A stretch of DNA of 64,000 nucleotides, taken from NCBI RefSeq assembly GCF_033807715.1, contig NC_084592.1, positions 22,949,501 to 23,013,500 of the forward strand, given 5' to 3'. Under the pieces are notes generated by a model, which had not been told where the DNA came from, made no database searches, and saw only the letters and a list, made by a program, of their open reading frames with translations. The position numbers and the translations under genes were made by a program. The stretch is from Cololabis saira. Its lineage: Eukaryota; Chordata; Actinopteri; Beloniformes; Belonidae. The number at the start of each line of letters is the position of its first letter. The first letter of the stretch is position 1. Positions 23,942 to 35,344 of this stretch are shown piece after piece.

Positions 23942-24964
23942 ATGGCCAAGACCAGAGAGCTGTGTAAGGACATCAGGGATAAAATTGTAGACCTGCACAA
24001 GGCTGGGATGGGCTACAGGACAATAGGCAAGCAGCTTGGTGAGAAGGCAACAACTGTTGGCACAATTATTAGAAAATGGAAGAAGTTCAAGATGACGGTC
24101 AATCTCCCTCGGTCTGGGGCTCCATGCAAAATCTCACTTCGTGGGGCATCAATGATCATGAGGAAGGTGAGGGATCAGCCCAGAACTACACGGCAGGACC
24201 TGGTCAATGACCTGAAGAGAGCTGGGACCACAGTCTCAAAGAAAACCATTAGTAACACACTACGCCGTCATGGATTAAAATCCTGCAGCGCACGCAAGGT
24301 CCCCCTGCTCAAGCCAGTGCATGTCAAGGGCCGTCTGAAGTTTGCCAATGACCATCTGGATGATCCAGAGGAGGAATGGGAGAAGGTCATGTGGTCTGAT
24401 GAGACTAAAATAGAGCTTTTTGGTCTAAACTCCATTCGCCATGTTTGGAGGAAGAAGAAGGATGAGTACAACCCCAAGAACACCATCCCAACCGTGAAGC
24501 ATGGAGGTGGAAACATCATTCTTTGGGGATGCTTTTCTGCAAAGGGGACAGGACGACTGCACCGTATTGAGGGGAGGATGGATGGGGCCATGTATCGCGA
24601 GATCTTGACCAACAACCTCCTTCCCTCAGTAAGAGCATTGAAGATGGGTCGTGGCTGGGTCTTCCAGCATGACAACGACCCGAAACACACAGCCAGGGCA
24701 ACTAAGGAGTGGCTCCGTAAGAAGCATTTCAAGGACCTGGAGTGGCCTAGCCAGTCTCCAGACCTGAACCCAATAGAAAATCTTTGGAGGGAGCTGAAAG
24801 TCTGTATTGCCCAGCGACAGCCCGGAAACCTGAAGGATCTGGAGAAGATCTGTATGAAGGAGTGGGCCAAAATCCCTGCTGCAGTGTGTGCAAACCTGGT
24901 CAAGAACTACAGGAAACGTCTGATCTCTGTAATTGCAAACAAAGGTTTCTGTACCACATATTAA
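23942..24964 (+). CDS. Tc1-like transposase, intact
   Basis: The 340-residue protein is the usual Tc1 length. It cuts and pastes the element at TA sites in the nucleus. Residues 1-115 form the paired-like DNA-binding region (two helix-turn-helix subdomains) with a basic linker near KWKKFK and LPRSGAP. The catalytic DDE residues are all present: Asp153 in [10 protein letters not shown], Asp244 in [10 protein letters not shown] and Glu279 in [10 protein letters not shown]. This gives the D-34-E spacing of the Tc1 family. [10 protein letters not shown] (187-196) is the conserved glycine-rich box. The first ATG (CTCCACAATGG) is 46 bp after a TATA-like box and the frame ends TAA at 24962. No frameshift or stop is seen, so the gene may still be active. 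Confidence 0.93.
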   Translation: MAKTRELCKDIRDKIVDLHKAGMGYRTIGKQLGEKATTVGTIIRKWKKFKMTVNLPRSGAPCKISLRGASMIMRKVRDQPRTTRQDLVNDLKRAGTTVSKKTISNTLRRHGLKSCSARKVPLLKPVHVKGRLKFANDHLDDPEEEWEKVMWSDETKIELFGLNSIRHVWRKKKDEYNPKNTIPTVKHGGGNIILWGCFSAKGTGRLHRIEGRMDGAMYREILTNNLLPSVRALKMGRGWVFQHDNDPKHTARATKEWLRKKHFKDLEWPSQSPDLNPIENLWRELKVCIAQRQPGNLKDLEKICMKEWAKIPAAVCANLVKNYRKRLISVIANKGFCTTY

Positions 24965-25182
24965 GTTCTGTTTTTCTCATGTATCAAATACTTATGTCAT
25001 GCAATAAAATGCAAATTAATTACTTAAAAATCATACAATGTGATTTTCTGGATTTTTTTTTTAGATTCTGTCACTCACAGTTGAAGAGTACCTATGATAA
25101 AAATTACAGCCTTCTACATGCTTTGCAAGTGGGAAAACCTGCAAAATCGGCAGTGTATCAAATACTTGTTCTCCCCACTGTA

Positions 25183-25600
25183 TTTCTTAGTATGTGTTGT
25201 TGTGTTCTGGCGTTGAACATGTTATCAAAGATACATCCTGTGGAGAACTGTGTAGACTTGAGCTGGCAAAGTATCCAAGTATGTGTTTGTCATTGGTCAA
25301 AGTAAAGGAGGAGGTAAGAGCTTACATAGAAAGTTACAACATTAAAATACTACTGTTGTTGTGTAATAGAAGGTTTGAGGACATTTAGAAAATGTAGTTC
25401 TTACTCTAAATTATTTCTACAAATTTGGTTGGACATGCCAGAAACACATCCAGAGGTTTGGGCATCCTCACCGAATGCCCAGACCACCCTTAACTGACTT
25501 TAATTTGTGGAGGAGCAGCAACTCCATTCTTTTTTTTAGTTTTCTTTGGCACTAATGGCGTTTATTGGGAAAGTAAGTAGAAAAGAAATGTGTCGGTGGG
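25183..25600. other. Non-coding stretch
   Basis: No gene or clear repeat lies between the Tc1 element and the poly-G run. Confidence 0.45.
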
Positions 25601-25601
25601 T

Positions 25602-25626
25602 GGGGGGGGGGGGGGGGGGGGGGGGG
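25602..25626. repeat. Poly-G run of 25
   Basis: A pure G tract at the truncated 3' edge of the LINE fragment. It could form a G-quadruplex. Its exact length may be unreliable in an assembly. Confidence 0.9.
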
Positions 25627-25627
25627 C

Positions 25628-26327
25628 TCAACTCTCTCTTCCCCACAACAATCTGGTACAGAGTCCACATTATTGTATAAGCTGCACCGATCCATCTGTT
25701 AATCTCTCGCTCCCTTCTTCCCTCACTCCTGATACTTAAAACTCCTCCACTTGAGGCAGCACATCGTTCCCTACCCGAAGAAGGCATTCTACCTTTTTCC
25801 AACTGAAAACCATGGTTTCAGATTTGAAGGTGCAGATTCTCATTCCAGCCGTTTCACATTCGGCTGCAAACTGCTCCAAGGAAAGCCAATGATCATGTTT
25901 TGGCCAAGAGGACCACATTATCATATGAAAGCAGAGAGCAAATCCTTTGGGCACCAAACCAGACCCCCTCCATCCCCTGACTGCACCTAGAAATTCTGTC
26001 CACAAAAGGTTACGAACAGAATACGTGACAAAGGGCAGCCCTGACAGACTCCAACTCTCACATGGAACAAATCTGACATACTACAAGCAACGCATACCAG
26101 ACCTTTGCTTTGTTTGTGCAGGGACTGGATAGCTCGAAGCAACGGACCCAATGCCCATACTCTTGGAGCACACCCCACAAAGTGTCCCTAGGGACACGGT
26201 TGAATGCCTTCTTCAAGTCCACAAAACCCACCTGAAGTGGTTTGGCAAACTCCTATGGCCCCCTCCAGGACCCTAGTGAGGGTATAGAGCTGATCCACTG
26301 CTCCATCACCAGGCAGGCTGTCAAACT
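25628..26327 (-). pseudogene. Rex1-like reverse transcriptase fragment
   Basis: Motif A-like AFNRV and motif B-like QGCPLS are readable on the minus strand across at least three frames. The YADD motif is not intact: the stretch between GQNF and FAAECE reads LVPKGFALCFHMIMWSS. It ends at KRELS against the poly-C/poly-G run, before the thumb region. The fragment is non-functional. Confidence 0.78.
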
Positions 26328-26336
26328 GAAAAAATA

Positions 26337-26766
26337 GCCCTATAGGGCTTGGTTAGCCTGTCAGACTCTGGTAGCATTGACAGGGATTGGCAGGCCAAGC
26401 AAGCCACAACTTCTGTTGGTGTGGGAAGAGTTTGGAGAGGCCAATGAGAATTACTTTTGACTGGCTTTGAGAAGATTCTGGCAGACTGTCGGGCAGCTCA
26501 GGTGGGGAAAGCAGTGCTTCACCAACACTGTGTATAGTGGAAGGGGGGGTGAGGACATAATTGGATGATAGAAAGAATACCTCGAGGATCCACTCAATCC
26601 CACCAACACGAGCTCCCTAGAGGAAGACAAGTCTGTGGGCTCACCCATTACCAGAGCTGAGGTCACAAGGTGGTTGAAAAGCTCCAAAGTGGCTGGTCTG
26701 TGTAGGAGTGCTGGAGAGGGGAGTTGAATTGATTGTCAAACCTCAGATTCAGGAACAACAATGTGT
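26337..26766 (+). pseudogene. Rex1-like LINE, inverted upstream segment
   Basis: The plus strand reads WEEFGEANENYF, RRFWQTVGQLRWGKQ, TNTVYSG, KEYLEDPLNPTNTSSLEEDK and ITRAEVTRWLKSSKVAGL. After an internal deletion it continues VLERGVELIVKPQIQEQQC. This is the linker and early fingers region just before the RT segment found on the opposite strand. Confidence 0.78.
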
Positions 26767-26769
26767 GAT

Positions 26770-27430
26770 ATTTATTTATTTATTTAATATTTAGGATTTT
26801 ATGAGTTTGACACTTGTAAACCCCAAGATATGTACTATGAGATGTTTTAACAGATAAATGAACAAACATCATATTTCTTAATCTCAACTGTTACATTGAA
26901 TCTTCTAATATTTAGATTGTATTATTATATATTTATTCATCACTATTTCTCTATTATCCAATGATCAGAGGTGGGCCCATGGAATGAAACATCAGAAGGT
27001 ACTCACTTAATTCCCAACCACTGCAACCTTGGCTTTCCTGTTAGATTTCGTTGGGATTCTGTTTTGTATGCAAATGGGATTTAATGTTTGATACCAGAGC
27101 AGTGGAGCTGCATGGAGATTAATGACAGCTTGGCAGTGCACTGGGTGTTGAATTAATATTCCTCTTCCTCCAGGCTCTGTCTGGCAAATGTCTGCCACAG
27201 AAACGATAGGTCTGGTTACACAGACAGTAACATCCCTGAAAATGTGACACTGACATATCACTATTAACTGTTAATGTGTTAAAAAAAGGGCTCAGGTGGT
27301 GCTTGTGTCTGCACTGTGTTTACATGTCAGCTGAGCATATAAGAGCATGCAAATGTCAAGAAGAGTATGGCATTATTGACTGAAAGCATAAGAGACATTA
27401 TTAATATCTAATGTTTTTTTTAAACAACCA
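26770..27430. other. Non-coding stretch
   Basis: No gene is recognised. The part at 26765-26950 is AT-rich. Confidence 0.45.
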
Positions 27431-27435
27431 AACAA

Positions 27436-27900
27436 CATTAAAGGTATTATCCATGATTCTGGAGAGCTAGCAAGATTTGAAATTGGCACCTCCTCTAAGC
27501 CCCGCCCCTTCCTCCCCCTCCGGTCAGCGCTCCGTCCAAAGCCACGCCCCCACAAACTTTGGGGAACACGCATTCGCAGGAGTCGAGTTTTCCAGGACAT
27601 TTTGGACAGCACATTTTCAACAAAACTACCCCATGTCTCATTCACCTGTAAGCGAGGCCAGTTTTAAGGGGGGGGGGGGGAGAGCGGCTGGCGGTGCGGC
27701 TACCCTACGCCGTAGCCTACATGCAGCGTCATTTGACGTCACATCCGCAGGACAGCACGGGAAATTCGGGTCCAGAATTGCAGCACATTTTGCAGCACAC
27801 AGACTGTTCAAGGCAACGGAGAGATACGCTAGAGGGCTCATTCTTTTTGGTTTGGAACGCTTCATCTGACATTATTACTAGAAAACTTAAAACGTATACA
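27436..27900 (+). repeat. GC-rich fish interspersed repeat
   Basis: It starts AAAGGTATTATCCATGATTC and has GC-box-like stretches (AAGCCCCGCCCCTTCC, AGCCACGCCCCC), a 13-nt poly-G (27668-27680) and TACCCTACGCCGTAGCCTAC. The start word and GC-rich interior match a repeat I recall from many fish genomes. The right end is not identified, so it may be truncated. Confidence 0.5.
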
Positions 27901-28029
27901 CATTTTTTTCATAAATCCTGCCTCAATCTCCTTTTTTTTGATTTCACAATCCCTTTTTTAAGATTTCACAATGCAAAAACGCCTCACGTTAGCTTCTTCC
28001 AGAGGTGGTGTTAATGTTGCTGGGCTTGC

Positions 28030-28118
28030 AGGCATCTGAGATGGACCATCACTCAGTGAAAACCTGTATTGTGGTCAGATGAAACAGTACTCCAGATCTA
28101 TTTTGGAAGAAATTAAAT
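28030..28118 (+). pseudogene. Tc1/mariner transposase scrap
   Basis: A short frame reads VLWSDETVLQIYFGRN then stop (about 28064-28114). It matches the first-Asp region (WSDE...FG) of Tc1-like transposases. No terminal repeats are visible near it. Confidence 0.5.
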
Positions 28119-28725
28119 CTGGGTTAATTTCCCTGGGAATGTGCCCTGGGTAAAAAAATTAAAAGGACCATATAGTATTTTTTCCAGAAGAAGTTCTAAA
28201 ATCCAGGCTTTCGGATATTATGAGCATAAGCAGGTTCCCATTAGCCGGGGTGCTGGGTAGTTTTATGGGATTTGGGCCATGAGGGGTACCCTATCTTTGG
28301 TACAGCCCTGAAAAACTGCCGGGTGGGCAGGGTGTTGACTTGGTGTTGAATGGGTATGGCATAGGCAGGAAATGATATCCGGCCCTCTTGATGTCACCCT
28401 TGGGTTTGTGTCTTCTTTTTTCATTTATAGCCACCACCACCATGTATGTAAACACAGCAAACAGAAACACAGTAACAATCTCTGCCCTTTCTGTTGGTTA
28501 AAGGTCATCAGTGGCAGCCAAAGTTCTGCTCCAATTCTGAGTCTGCATCTACGCAACTACACTTTAAATCTCCAGATGTCTTCTTGCACCACCCATTTCT
28601 TTAAGGAGACATCCAGTGGAGACATGTGTTGACTTACAACGTATTTCATATCAACTACCAGAAGCAATTGTGGAGAAGAGAGAAGTAGAATGAATACAGT
28701 AATTGCGTATTGGAATTATGTTTTC
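28119..28725. other. Non-coding stretch
   Basis: I looked for an exon after the pyrimidine-rich acceptor-like site at about 28420-28431. The frame closes after 19 codons, so I call nothing here. Confidence 0.4.
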
Positions 28726-28728
28726 ACT

Positions 28729-29290
28729 AGGGGTGTCAAATTAGCGCGTTAATTGCGATTAAATTAATTACAGGCATATTTAGTGCATATTTTTTTTTAA
28801 TCATTTAATGTATTTTTTAATCTCTGACTTTACTTTTTCTGTTTACGAGTTGCTTTTATTATGAAATCTGTGTTTGTGCGGTGGGATTCTTGCTAGAGTT
28901 GTTAGGGGCGGAAAACAAAGGTCAGTCCCACCTTGAAGTGGACATTGATTGGCTGTCCGTGTGTTTGGGCTTGTTTGGCAGACGCTGGTAGACTCCCATT
29001 GCAGCCGGACAGGCATGGGGGGGTGTGGTGAGTAGCGGTGAAGAGAAGTGAAAATGGAGGAGCATGTGAAAGTTGTAGGTCCAGTGAATGGGGAATTTAC
29101 ATTTTTAAAAACACCCCAATGGCACAATTGATAAAGGTAGAGTGGTATGTGTTCTTTGTGGAAAGGTATTTGTTTACCATCGAAGCAGCTCATGTTTAGC
29201 CTACGACATACAGTAAACGCAAAGCACCCGGTAGCGAGCACAGCCACAGCTAACGTTAGCAGCAACGAGGTTGCCACAGTAACGATGTCC
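28729..29290 (+). mobile_element. hAT element remnant with BED finger
   Basis: The left edge reads TAGGGGTGTCAAATTAGCGC with GTTAATTGCGATTAAATTAA, typical of fish hAT ends. At about 29135-29220 the frame DKGRVVCVLCGKVFVYHRSS begins a BED-type zinc finger (the C-x2-C pair is intact; the His part is lost to a stop). A second, better finger fragment is at 58205-58640. The transposase catalytic domain is absent. Confidence 0.65.
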
Positions 29291-31835
29291 CTGTATCGCA
29301 GAATGTTATTTAGCAGGAAGGTTTACAGAAATAATAGTAGTGAAAAGAAACTAAAAATTCTTCTTCTACTTAACTGTTTTGAGAAAGCTAAATTGTAGAG
29401 TTAATGCAAAAATGGCTCCATGTGGGAAGTATATTAACAAATGTAATTAATCTGAAGAAAACACGACATACTGACTTAACCAATGTAGATGGAATGAACT
29501 GAAGATACAGGAATCACAGCTTTGTTCAGTTTTCTAATTTGAGATTGTATTTAGCATATTCTGTAATTACAACTGCTCTGAAAGATTGCCATTCTGTGCA
29601 ACACAACCTATTATTTTGGAAATGTTTTGACACTGTCGGAGCTTAAAAAAAATCCTTTCATTACTTTACCATGCTTTTCAACTTTTGATTTGGAGCCACT
29701 GCTTATTTAACCACGACAAGCTTTTTATTCATACTAGTGTTGTTCAGATGCACTTGTTTGACTGCATACTGGGCAGTCTTTTTAATGATGTGCGCAATCA
29801 ATTATCTTTCTTAAAAAGTTTGGTCATTTCAGTCAATTTCTCCAAGTTGCTTTTGAAACTTACTAAACATGTTTCTCCACTCTAAGGTCTTTGTATTCCT
29901 TTAACAAGCTTTGTAATTAAAAAAGCATTTGGCAAAACCCTCCAGACCTGTTTTATCTCTCTTTTTTTTAGCCTTCATTTGTTAAGTTAATGAGCAATAA
30001 ACAAGTTTAGTAAACTGAAATGCCTGGTCTTATGGTGCTTTCCTTTACACCTGCCTACTGGGGCTTGAGCTCAGGTGCACTCTCAAAGACAGGTCTGGAA
30101 ATGAACACAATTGCTAAAGAATTTGTTATATTTATGTATATAGTCAACGTGATGCTAGATCTATCTGATAACCAAAACGGGTGACAGAGAGACTGAGATG
30201 ACCTTTTATGACGTGTCACATTATCAGATTACCACAACCAAGGAGGATACAGACACATACAGACACAGCGCCCATCTTGAGGCTTTTCGAAAAATCATTC
30301 TAGTCCTAAAACCAGCATGGTTAACTATGTTTTTGTCCATTTACTTATTTGAAGGCCTCAGATTTTAAAAACAAGACAGTACTCTCCAGTTTTATTTGTG
30401 AATAGTAGGTGGTAGGACAACCTTTTTTTGTTACAGTTAAATGCACTGTATAATGAGGAAGTCATCTGCTCATCCCTTTCTTCTAATGCAGGGACATTAC
30501 TTAAACCTCAGGGAGGCAGTCTGTATCTTGTAATTATTTCATATCTTTTGGCAATTGGTAAATACATTTTGTGGGATAAGATTAATGGTGAAACAGAATT
30601 TAAACAGGAATGGAGCAGAAAGGCAAAAAGCAAGACCTCCTTTCAAAATAGGACAATAAATAAAGGTAAAAAATCCTGGATTCTGATATTAAATATATCA
30701 CATAACTATGGTGATATTATATACAACAGTATATGATGTAACACAGATGAAATCGTACATCTGTGGGTTGCTCGTGATCTTTTGTTGATAGTTGAATTAG
30801 TTTTTCTGAAACTATGGTCTCCTCTTTAATTAGCCAGTCAATAAAGTCTTAATTCTTTCTTTACTAAAGAAATCTATCCAATTGTGTTTTTCACCAAATC
30901 ACTCTTGTTGCAAACACAAAAGTGTCCAAGAATTGAGTCCTCAGTAGTTGAAGTAAGAAAGACAGTTGTGCTATTCATCTTCAATCTCTCAAAGTTTGAG
31001 TTCATTTCCATCTTTCAACTGCTTCGAAATAAATTCTGTTAGGTTTAAAGGTTATATTTACAAGACTAATTCAACACTGCCATAAAAAAAACCTGTATAC
31101 TGTGTAGTTATGTATGGGTATGTTATTGTTATTAATTCAATTTCATGTAAGAGGACTGAAAAGCTTTGTCATTACAAATAACTGCCAGCATGGGAGAAAG
31201 GAAATTAATAAATAAGTGAAAAACAAAAGACTTTGTAGTGCAAAATGCACATTATTCAAGCCCTCTTTGTTTTTTGACCAAATCATTACAACAATTTCCA
31301 ACTGAACGTCATCTCTTAGAAATAAGACTTGGTTTTATAAAATAAAGCATCTTTGAAAATCCACAGGTGACAGACATTCAATGTTATTTAATTTATTCAA
31401 CATAACACTTTCAACATAAGATTTATAAATGTCTGGACTTTATATTCAAAAGTGCTGGATATTGAATTAACTCAGACTCTTTTGAAAGTTCTTGAAATCG
31501 CAGATGAAATTCACTCAGTTTTCGATTTTTGTGTGAATATTGCTTGGTACACTGGATTAATCAGCCAAGCCAGGTCCTTTTAAGATTAAATATTCATGGG
31601 AATATTTCTTATTTTATTTTTTTTAAACTAGGAATAAGAATTAGTTGCAGGCTTTTGATTTCACTTGCATCTGCTTATAAAATTCAGAACAAAAACAGTG
31701 CATGTTTTGCAGGTTGCATACTGTAATTTGCAGTAACATATGTTTGATCACACAGAACCTTCAGGTGAAACACTTTAATTTAGAGAAATACTGTTAATTT
31801 CTTATGGTGTCAAGGTCACAGCTGGAAGCAAACAT
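29291..31835. other. AT-rich non-coding stretch
   Basis: No gene or clear repeat is seen. A 102-codon ORF at 30428-30736 has no recognisable motif, and I do not support it as a gene. Confidence 0.45.
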
Positions 31836-31839
31836 GGTG

Positions 31840-32120
31840 AGGTTGGTGTTCAGGTTTTATCCTCCACACCTGTGGAACCAACTCCCAGAATGCATCAGGG
31901 CTGCTCGAACTCTCAGTTGCTTTAAAGTCAAGGTTGAAAACCTTGTTATTTACTTTTGAAGTCATCTACAGTACCACAATGCACTACAAACTTTATTTCC
32001 TACATCTCATTTTCTTTTTCACGTATTTTCGATACGTTTTTATGTAAAACTCTTTGAATTGTCTTGTACAACATGAAATGTCCTATACACATAAAGTTAC
32101 CTTGCACTGCCAATCCTTAA
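31840..32120 (+). mobile_element. LINE 3' end (ORF2 C-terminus plus tail)
   Basis: An open stretch reads PPHLWNQLPECIRAARTLSC followed by FKVKVENLVIYF and a TGA near 31960. This W-N-x-L-P ... F-K pattern is the C-terminus of many fish LINE ORF2 proteins. The following 150 bp ends CTTTGAATTGTCTTG..AAAGTTACCTTGCACTGCC, a known LINE-tail style. It is 5'-truncated. Confidence 0.7.
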
Positions 32121-32124
32121 TTTA

Positions 32125-32515
32125 TTCAACAGTCTCGCAATAATATGGAATACCTTTGATTTTGTTATAATGTAGAGACCCGGATTTGCTCCGATTGTCA
32201 CGATTGTATGCCTAAAGACTGAGATCAAGGGCAGCATGCCCCAACCCAAAGAAGGCTCTTTGTGATTATGTGCCAACTGTTTGTCTGAAAGTGAAATCGC
32301 TCATGAAATCATTAAGTGTAACGTCAGCTTTGGTAAGGTAATGGATCACCATGTGATATATAAACTGCTCACGACTGGAGGACATCAGAAGGAGCGCATT
32401 TGGGATTTTGCTGGGGATGGTGGAGGGCTCTGTTTTATACCTTGACCCAAAATCTCTAATGGTGTTCTATTGAGTTAAAATCTGGGGAATATCAAAGTGA
32501 TCACTGACTTAAAAA
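32125..32515. other. Non-coding stretch
   Basis: No feature is recognised. Confidence 0.4.
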
Positions 32516-32519
32516 CATG

Positions 32520-32705
32520 CGTTGAAGTGTCCTTGGTTAAGACACTTAAAAACCCACACTGACTTTGATGCTTTCATCGGAGAACGTGTAAGAGATGAAG
32601 GGGGAAAAACATAGCAGAAGTGCTGTGGGAATAAAAAACCCTCGGACGGTGAATTGCTATATGAATGAATGTGCGAATGGGTGAATGTGGCTTATAGTGT
32701 CAATC
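32520..32705 (+). mobile_element. Degenerate SINE body
   Basis: AAGTGTCCTTGGTTAAGACA and GAATGGGTGAATGTGGCTTA match the body of the tRNA-derived SINE at 22641-22895 and its relatives. The tRNA-like head is not recognisable. Confidence 0.5.
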
Positions 32706-33480
32706 TTTTCTGTGATCAATAAGACTGAAATAAGGAGTACTATTAAATTTAAATGCAGTTTACATCACTGTTTTTCTCATTAAGTCATTCCTTGACTACT
32801 GGTCCCCACTGATAGGATAGTTGTCATTTCGGACATCTCATGAGAATGAATTTAATTAAATGAAGCGGGATAAAATACATACAAGATTCCAAGAATGTTT
32901 TTTTTTCTTTGTGGTGCCTTTATGCCCCTTCTTTTGTTTATTACTGAAACAGTTTACTTAATGTAAATTTAAAAAAATCATAAAAATGGACTTGAGGCCC
33001 ATTTGAAGAAGCCCTTTATTTGCCTAAAAGGGACAGCTTGTGGTACAATATGGCAGCTAGAAGAAAAAAGAGAAACATGGTGCACAAATATGTCAGAACA
33101 ATAAATTAAAATGCAGCAGTACAATATGGCAGTGGCAGCTAAGTGGACAATCAGAAACAGTTGCCACATTGCCTCTAAACATCTCTGTACAGTGATTGTG
33201 CAAAATATCTATTCTCACAAATCTTTTTACTTTTCACAACAAAAACATACTGGTATAAAAGCACATTTTACAAAAAGCATAAATACACAACAGTATTCTA
33301 AACACAGAAATTCAACAGTTTCCAACCTAACTCATTTAAAACACTTCGACCTACATGTGGCGTTTTCTCTTTACATAACCATCAACACTCCTAACACATT
33401 TCATTCAATATATAAGACAAAACTAAACCAACATGTGGCAGTATTGTGGCCCTAGTAGTTTATAAATTACAAAGGATTAT
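32706..33480. other. Non-coding stretch
   Basis: A short word (GTACAATATGGCAG) occurs twice near 33043 and 33119. No gene motif is found in the 114-codon ORF at 33111-33455. Confidence 0.4.
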
Positions 33481-33489
33481 CAGCTAATT

Positions 33490-34175
33490 TTTCCATAGAC
33501 TGTATAAACAATGGACGACGCATTAGGCCATGTAACCCAGTGGTCTCTGAAGCCTATTTTTCTTCATGTGGGGCGCAGCCATGTTGCTTGGGAAGCCAAC
33601 AGAAACACAGCACAACACATGTCAAGGAAACCCAGCTCCTTTTGCCAAACCTTGCTGGAATTCCTTTAGAGCAGCTGTCAGACGCTGACATCGGAAAAAA
33701 AACATTTAACATGTTGACTCGACGGGAAAATCAAAATTTTCTGTTGCATTTAACCAAAGAGCTGGCTTAATACAAACAGGTGGTTGCTTTGCTAAGCACA
33801 ATAGTATGGCGATTACAGATGAGGATGTGATAACGGTCATCCATTGGCTTAGCCGACTGTCAATCACTGTTATTAGAAATAGATACTATACTTTATTTAA
33901 GTTCTCGTGGCGTGGTACAAAAACATTTAGCCCCTCAGAATTGTTATGTATGTAAAATCAAACCACGAGACCAAATAGTTTTTTTCTTTTTCAACCAGAC
34001 TGTAATAATATTTATTTCTGCTCTAAAGTTGGACATTTGAACATGGCAGTCAATGGAGATTAACTTGCTTTTGCAGCCAGCCTATATCGGTCCGGCGAGG
34101 TACTGCAACAAATCTTAGTTCCACATGAGCCTCAGACCTGAAGTTGGATGGTTGGCGCTTGTTTGGTTTTTTTCA
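33490..34175 (+). repeat. Old fish interspersed repeat
   Basis: CCATAGACTGTATAAACAAT, CAGTGGTCTCTGAAGCC, TTTATTTCTGCTCTAAAGTT and AACATGGCAGTCAATGGAGA occur in the order I recall for a dispersed fish repeat of uncertain class. No ends or target duplications are resolved. Confidence 0.45.
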
Positions 34176-34647
34176 AACCTTAATTTCATCAGAAAAGCCC
34201 CCCGACGGACCCGGTACCGGTTCCACCAGCTGTATTCACCAGCTCATGTGTGAGGGGTATCCAATGAAACTACTGTACAAAAAATACACCTTCAGATGAT
34301 ACCGAACATTGGGTTCTGGGCCGACTACTTAATGCCAATCTCAAAACAAACAGAAAGCCAGAATTCACATTTCACAGCCCGCACATCAGATTGTGTGTTC
34401 ATCACACAGTACATCAGCAAATCCCAAAGCTATTCTCAACAAAAGCAGTATATTTTATTTCTTTAAAGGGGACATATTATGTATATTATATATATAAGTT
34501 TTTTCTTGTTTTAACATATATAAAGTGGTCTCCCCTCACCCTGCCAGCACAGGGGAGACGAAATCCCATGAATTTCTGCAAGGTCTGTGACTCCCCCCGA
34601 CAGAATCCCCCAGTGTCACGTGATTTTTTTTGAGCCGATTAGAATCT

Positions 34648-34675
34648 GCGCCTAGGGTGACGTCACCCGAGGCGC
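34648..34675. promoter_or_regulatory. 28-bp near-perfect palindrome centred on a CRE
   Basis: The palindrome is centred on TGACGTCA (34658-34665), the consensus cAMP-response element. Only one base pair of 14 is mismatched. It lies upstream of the TATA-like word inside the TTAA element. Confidence 0.6.
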
Positions 34676-34686
34676 AGAGGTTCGGC

Positions 34687-34876
34687 CTCCGCTGCTGAAA
34701 CCACGCCCACAACCAGCTCTCTCCGCCGGCTCGAGCTCCTCCATTGTTTAGAAGCGGTGGCTGTTTGAACAGCGAGGGAGAGTAGAAATTAGATTTTGCA
34801 TCGACATTTACCCTCATAAAAGGATCAGTTCCCACAGCACGGACCCGGCAACTGCACACGAGTCAGCGGTAAGTTC
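34687..34876 (+). promoter_or_regulatory. Promoter-like module with splice donor (forward copy)
   Basis: It runs CCTCCGCTGCTGAAACCACG, CATAAAAGG (34815-34823), CCCACAGCACGGACCC, then GAGTCAGCG and GTAAGTTC (donor GT at 34869). It is conserved with the reverse copy at 16635-16822. The order implies a transcription start about 30 bp after the TATA-like word and a first exon of only some 25-35 nt. Confidence 0.5.
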
Positions 34877-34889
34877 CTTTTTTTTAATG

Positions 34890-35035
34890 TTATTTATATT
34901 TGTATGATCTTTGCATGGGCTAAGTATTTAGCTTAGCTCCGGAGCACCGGAGCTGCTCACGGACCGGACCGCCGAGGAGCCCCGGGTTCGGAGCTCCGAA
35001 CCCGGAGCTCCGAACCCGGGGGCTCCGGGCTCTAT
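34890..35035 (+). repeat. GC-rich module (forward)
   Basis: ATCTTTGCATGGGCTAAGTA, TTAGCTTAGCTCCGGAGC, then units based on GGAGCTCCGAACCCG. This is the same module as the reverse copy at 15050-15290. Confidence 0.65.
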
Positions 35036-35344
35036 TAGTACCATTTTTCCATTTTTCCATTTTCCATTTTTACCACATTTTTCTTCTGTGGTTTCAGATC
35101 TTTCAAGCACCTGGAGCTGTTCAGACACCTTCAGAAGACGCGCGGTCCTTCCTTGAGCCAGCAATAGTGCATACATTTTATTTATATATTTTAACAATAA
35201 AGTTGCCATTTGTGAAAATTCAGTGTTGTGATTTCTTTACAGTAAACATGATTCATTTGTCAAGTGAAATGATGAGGAATTGGAGTAAATAACCGTGGTG
35301 TACCTGTTTAGAATTAAATTCAATCTTCCTGTTTGAAGACGAGG

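Larger units (their letters stand above)
23571..25180 (+). mobile_element. Complete Tc1 transposon (Passport-like)
   Basis: The element is 1610 bp, flanked by TA (23569-23570 and 25181-25182). Left and right inverted repeats of about 200 bp (23571-23769 and 24984-25180) begin CAGTGGGGAGAACAAGTATT. A second ATAAGTATTTGGTCACC-like word lies at the inner edge, the IR/DR arrangement of Sleeping Beauty-type elements. Between them lies one uninterrupted transposase gene. From recall, the family is close to Passport of plaice. It inserted about 25 bp from the right end of a TTAA element. Confidence 0.93.
25628..26766 (-). mobile_element. Rex1/CR1-like LINE fragment with an inverted 5' part
   Basis: The minus-strand part (25628-26327) encodes RT from DQLYTLTRVLEGA through VDLKKAFNRVPRDTLWGVLQ, GVCQGCPLSRILF and FAAECETAGMRICTFKSE to IVVGKRELS, broken by frameshifts. 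The adjoining 26337-26766 is the upstream part of the same ORF but on the plus strand. Both ends of the original element are missing. Clade assignment is from motif recall. Confidence 0.8.

Noticed and set aside
25602..25626. Poly-G run as a regulatory G-quadruplex
   Set aside because: A pure homopolymer at a broken LINE edge has no supporting context and its length may be a sequencing artefact.
28372..28632. Acceptor-like pyrimidine tract followed by CCACCACCACCATG
   Set aside because: The ATG frame closes after 19 codons and no donor or continuing exon is found.
33540..33770. 76-codon ORF as a small gene
   Set aside because: It overlaps an old dispersed fish repeat, and I recognise no domain in the translation.
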